Made by a program: the position numbers and the translations under genes. 5,723 nucleotides of DNA from UBA6019 sp036564345 (GTDB lineage Bacteria > Chloroflexota > Dormibacteria > Dormibacterales > Dormibacteraceae). Where the stretch lies: the NCBI GenBank assembly GCA_036564345.1, contig DATCOZ010000133.1:1-5723 (forward strand). Reading direction: 5' to 3'. Of the stretch, positions 5,019-5,723 are shown one piece after another. The notes under the pieces are model-generated. The model was not told the DNA's origin and did not search any database. It saw only the letters and a list, made by a program, of their open reading frames with translations. The first letter of the stretch is position 1. The number at the start of each line of letters is the position of its first letter.

Positions 5019-5417
5019 CTACTCCCGCAGCCCGGCGGCTTCGAGGGCGGCGGAGCGGGCGCTATAACTGGCGAGCCTGACTGCCTTCCCGTCCTCCAGT
5101 GTCAAGACGCTGGCGAAGTGCATCTCGACGTCGGCTCCGCTGCCCCCGCCCCGAGCAGTCGCATGGTTCACACCGACGACGTGATCACCGGCGTCGATGA
5201 GTTCCTCATTCTCGACGCGAAAGCCCTCGAGGGTTTCGGACAACTGGTCCCACCAGGCTCGCACGGCTTTGTGGCCGACAGCCACGCTGGAGCCCGCCAA
5301 CTGGGGCAGGTCACGAACCTCGAAGTCCGGGGCGCAAAATTTGAGATAGGCATCGACGTCGCCGCGATTGAAGGCTTCGCTCATCTGGCGCGCGATCTCG
5401 ACGTTCTCCTCCGACAT
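5019..5417 (-). CDS. SnoaL-like / NTF2-like family protein B
   Basis: 132 residues with the same layout as its neighbour: MSEENVEIARQMSEAFNRGD helix, FEVRDLP strand, VGHKAVRAWWDQL helix, then beta strands DHVVGVNHATARG, MHFASVLTLEDGKAVRLASY and the end ALEAAGLRE. The fold is clear; the substrate is unknown. This appears to be the first gene of the small unit B-A-(relic)-yciI. No good ribosome binding site precedes the ATG, so either initiation is leaderless or weak, or the true start differs slightly; the match of MSEENVE to the neighbouring starts supports this ATG. Confidence 0.88.
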   Translation of the reverse strand: MSEENVEIARQMSEAFNRGDVDAYLKFCAPDFEVRDLPQLAGSSVAVGHKAVRAWWDQLSETLEGFRVENEELIDAGDHVVGVNHATARGGGSGADVEMHFASVLTLEDGKAVRLASYSARSAALEAAGLRE

Positions 5418-5518
5418 CGGCCGCAGTATCTCGCGACCTACTGCACGCGAGGATGCGGCCCGGTGTAACGACGGCCTCAGGAAATCAGCCGCAGGGCGGC
5501 ATCTGAGCCCGACGCCGG
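5418..5518 (-). other. Intergenic gap between phosphoesterase and SnoaL-like genes
   Basis: This 101-bp gap holds a short stem-loop on the minus strand, GCCGC-CCT-GCGGC (5488-5500), followed by a modest TGATTT. It may be a weak terminator for the phosphoesterase gene. A TAGGTC word about 20 nt before the start of SnoaL-like gene B could be a -10, but without a -35 this is weak. Confidence 0.3.
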
Positions 5519-5723
5519 CTACTGCCCTTTCGGCTTCAGAAGACCGCTCAGCAGCGGCGTCGAGGGCGATCCTGCGCGTCCAAGCGCGGGCAAGGCGAAG
5601 CCGGCCTCGATCGTCCGCAGCAGCGCGTAGTGGTTCGCTGGAACCGCAGTGGTGGCGCCTTGGCGAGCGGCCCCGCCGACCGTGATCAGCGCCACGTGGC
5701 CGCCGCCCGGCGATCCGCCAACC
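5519..5723 (-). CDS. Phosphoesterase family protein, C-terminal end (N-terminus beyond right edge)
   Basis: Only the last 67 residues are in the window; the frame is open to the right edge and ends at TAG. The segment GGHVALITVGG, then VPANHYALLRTIEAGFALPALG, then STPLLSGLL matches the C-terminal end of the phosphoesterase family that includes phospholipase C and acid phosphatases, where an N-H-Y-S/A-L-L-R-T-I-E motif packs near the active site. Most members are secreted and cleave phosphate esters. The catalytic core and any signal peptide lie outside the window, so the substrate cannot be judged. It has no evident link to the SnoaL-like genes beyond orientation. Confidence 0.78.
   Translation of the reverse strand, partial: VGGSPGGGHVALITVGGAARQGATTAVPANHYALLRTIEAGFALPALGRAGSPSTPLLSGLLKPKGQ

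Noticed and set aside
4866..5468. A plus-strand open frame of 200 codons
   Set aside because: It covers the two SnoaL-like genes in antisense; the minus-strand proteins show clear family conservation.

Overview
The window is GC-rich and reads as a high-GC actinobacterium. Thermoleophilia (Solirubrobacterales or relatives) is the best guess. The grounds are tandem small NTF2/SnoaL-like genes starting MSQENVE/MSEENVE, a secreted protein ending in a degenerate Asp/Gly/Arg-rich calcium-repeat-like tail, and secreted paralogues of a type I associate with that group. The taxonomy is inference. Every protein gene lies on the minus strand; only a tRNA-Glu is on the plus strand.

Left part (1-1933): a minus-strand cobalamin (B12) riboswitch, about 1745-1933, lies directly upstream of two genes. 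The first encodes a secreted protein of 324 residues with a transcobalamin-C-terminal-like (DUF4430) domain. The second, almost abutting it, encodes a lipoprotein with the same kind of domain and runs off the left edge. A B12-sensing RNA controlling two extracellular proteins with a fold related to B12 carriers suggests a B12 capture or uptake system. Membrane transporter genes, if they belong to this unit, would lie left of the window.

Middle part (2001-3871): two paralogous secreted proteins of unknown function (264 and 251 residues, about 60-65% identical by eye). Each is a single-gene unit with its own strong ribosome binding site, a shared 15-bp promoter-region box, and a 3' end of a small hairpin followed by a terminator hairpin. 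The duplication therefore copied the whole transcription unit. Only the left copy has two DNA palindromes just upstream of its promoter.

Right part (3999-5723): a divergent pair, tRNA-Leu(CAG) on minus and tRNA-Glu(CTC) on plus, separated by 86 bp; a tRNA T-arm-like fragment; a YciI-like gene; a relic of a SnoaL-like gene start; two tandem SnoaL-like genes separated by 3 bp; and the C-terminal end of a probable phosphoesterase (acid phosphatase/phospholipase C type) entering from the right edge. The SnoaL copies, the relic and yciI look like one compact unit formed by tandem duplication and partial deletion.
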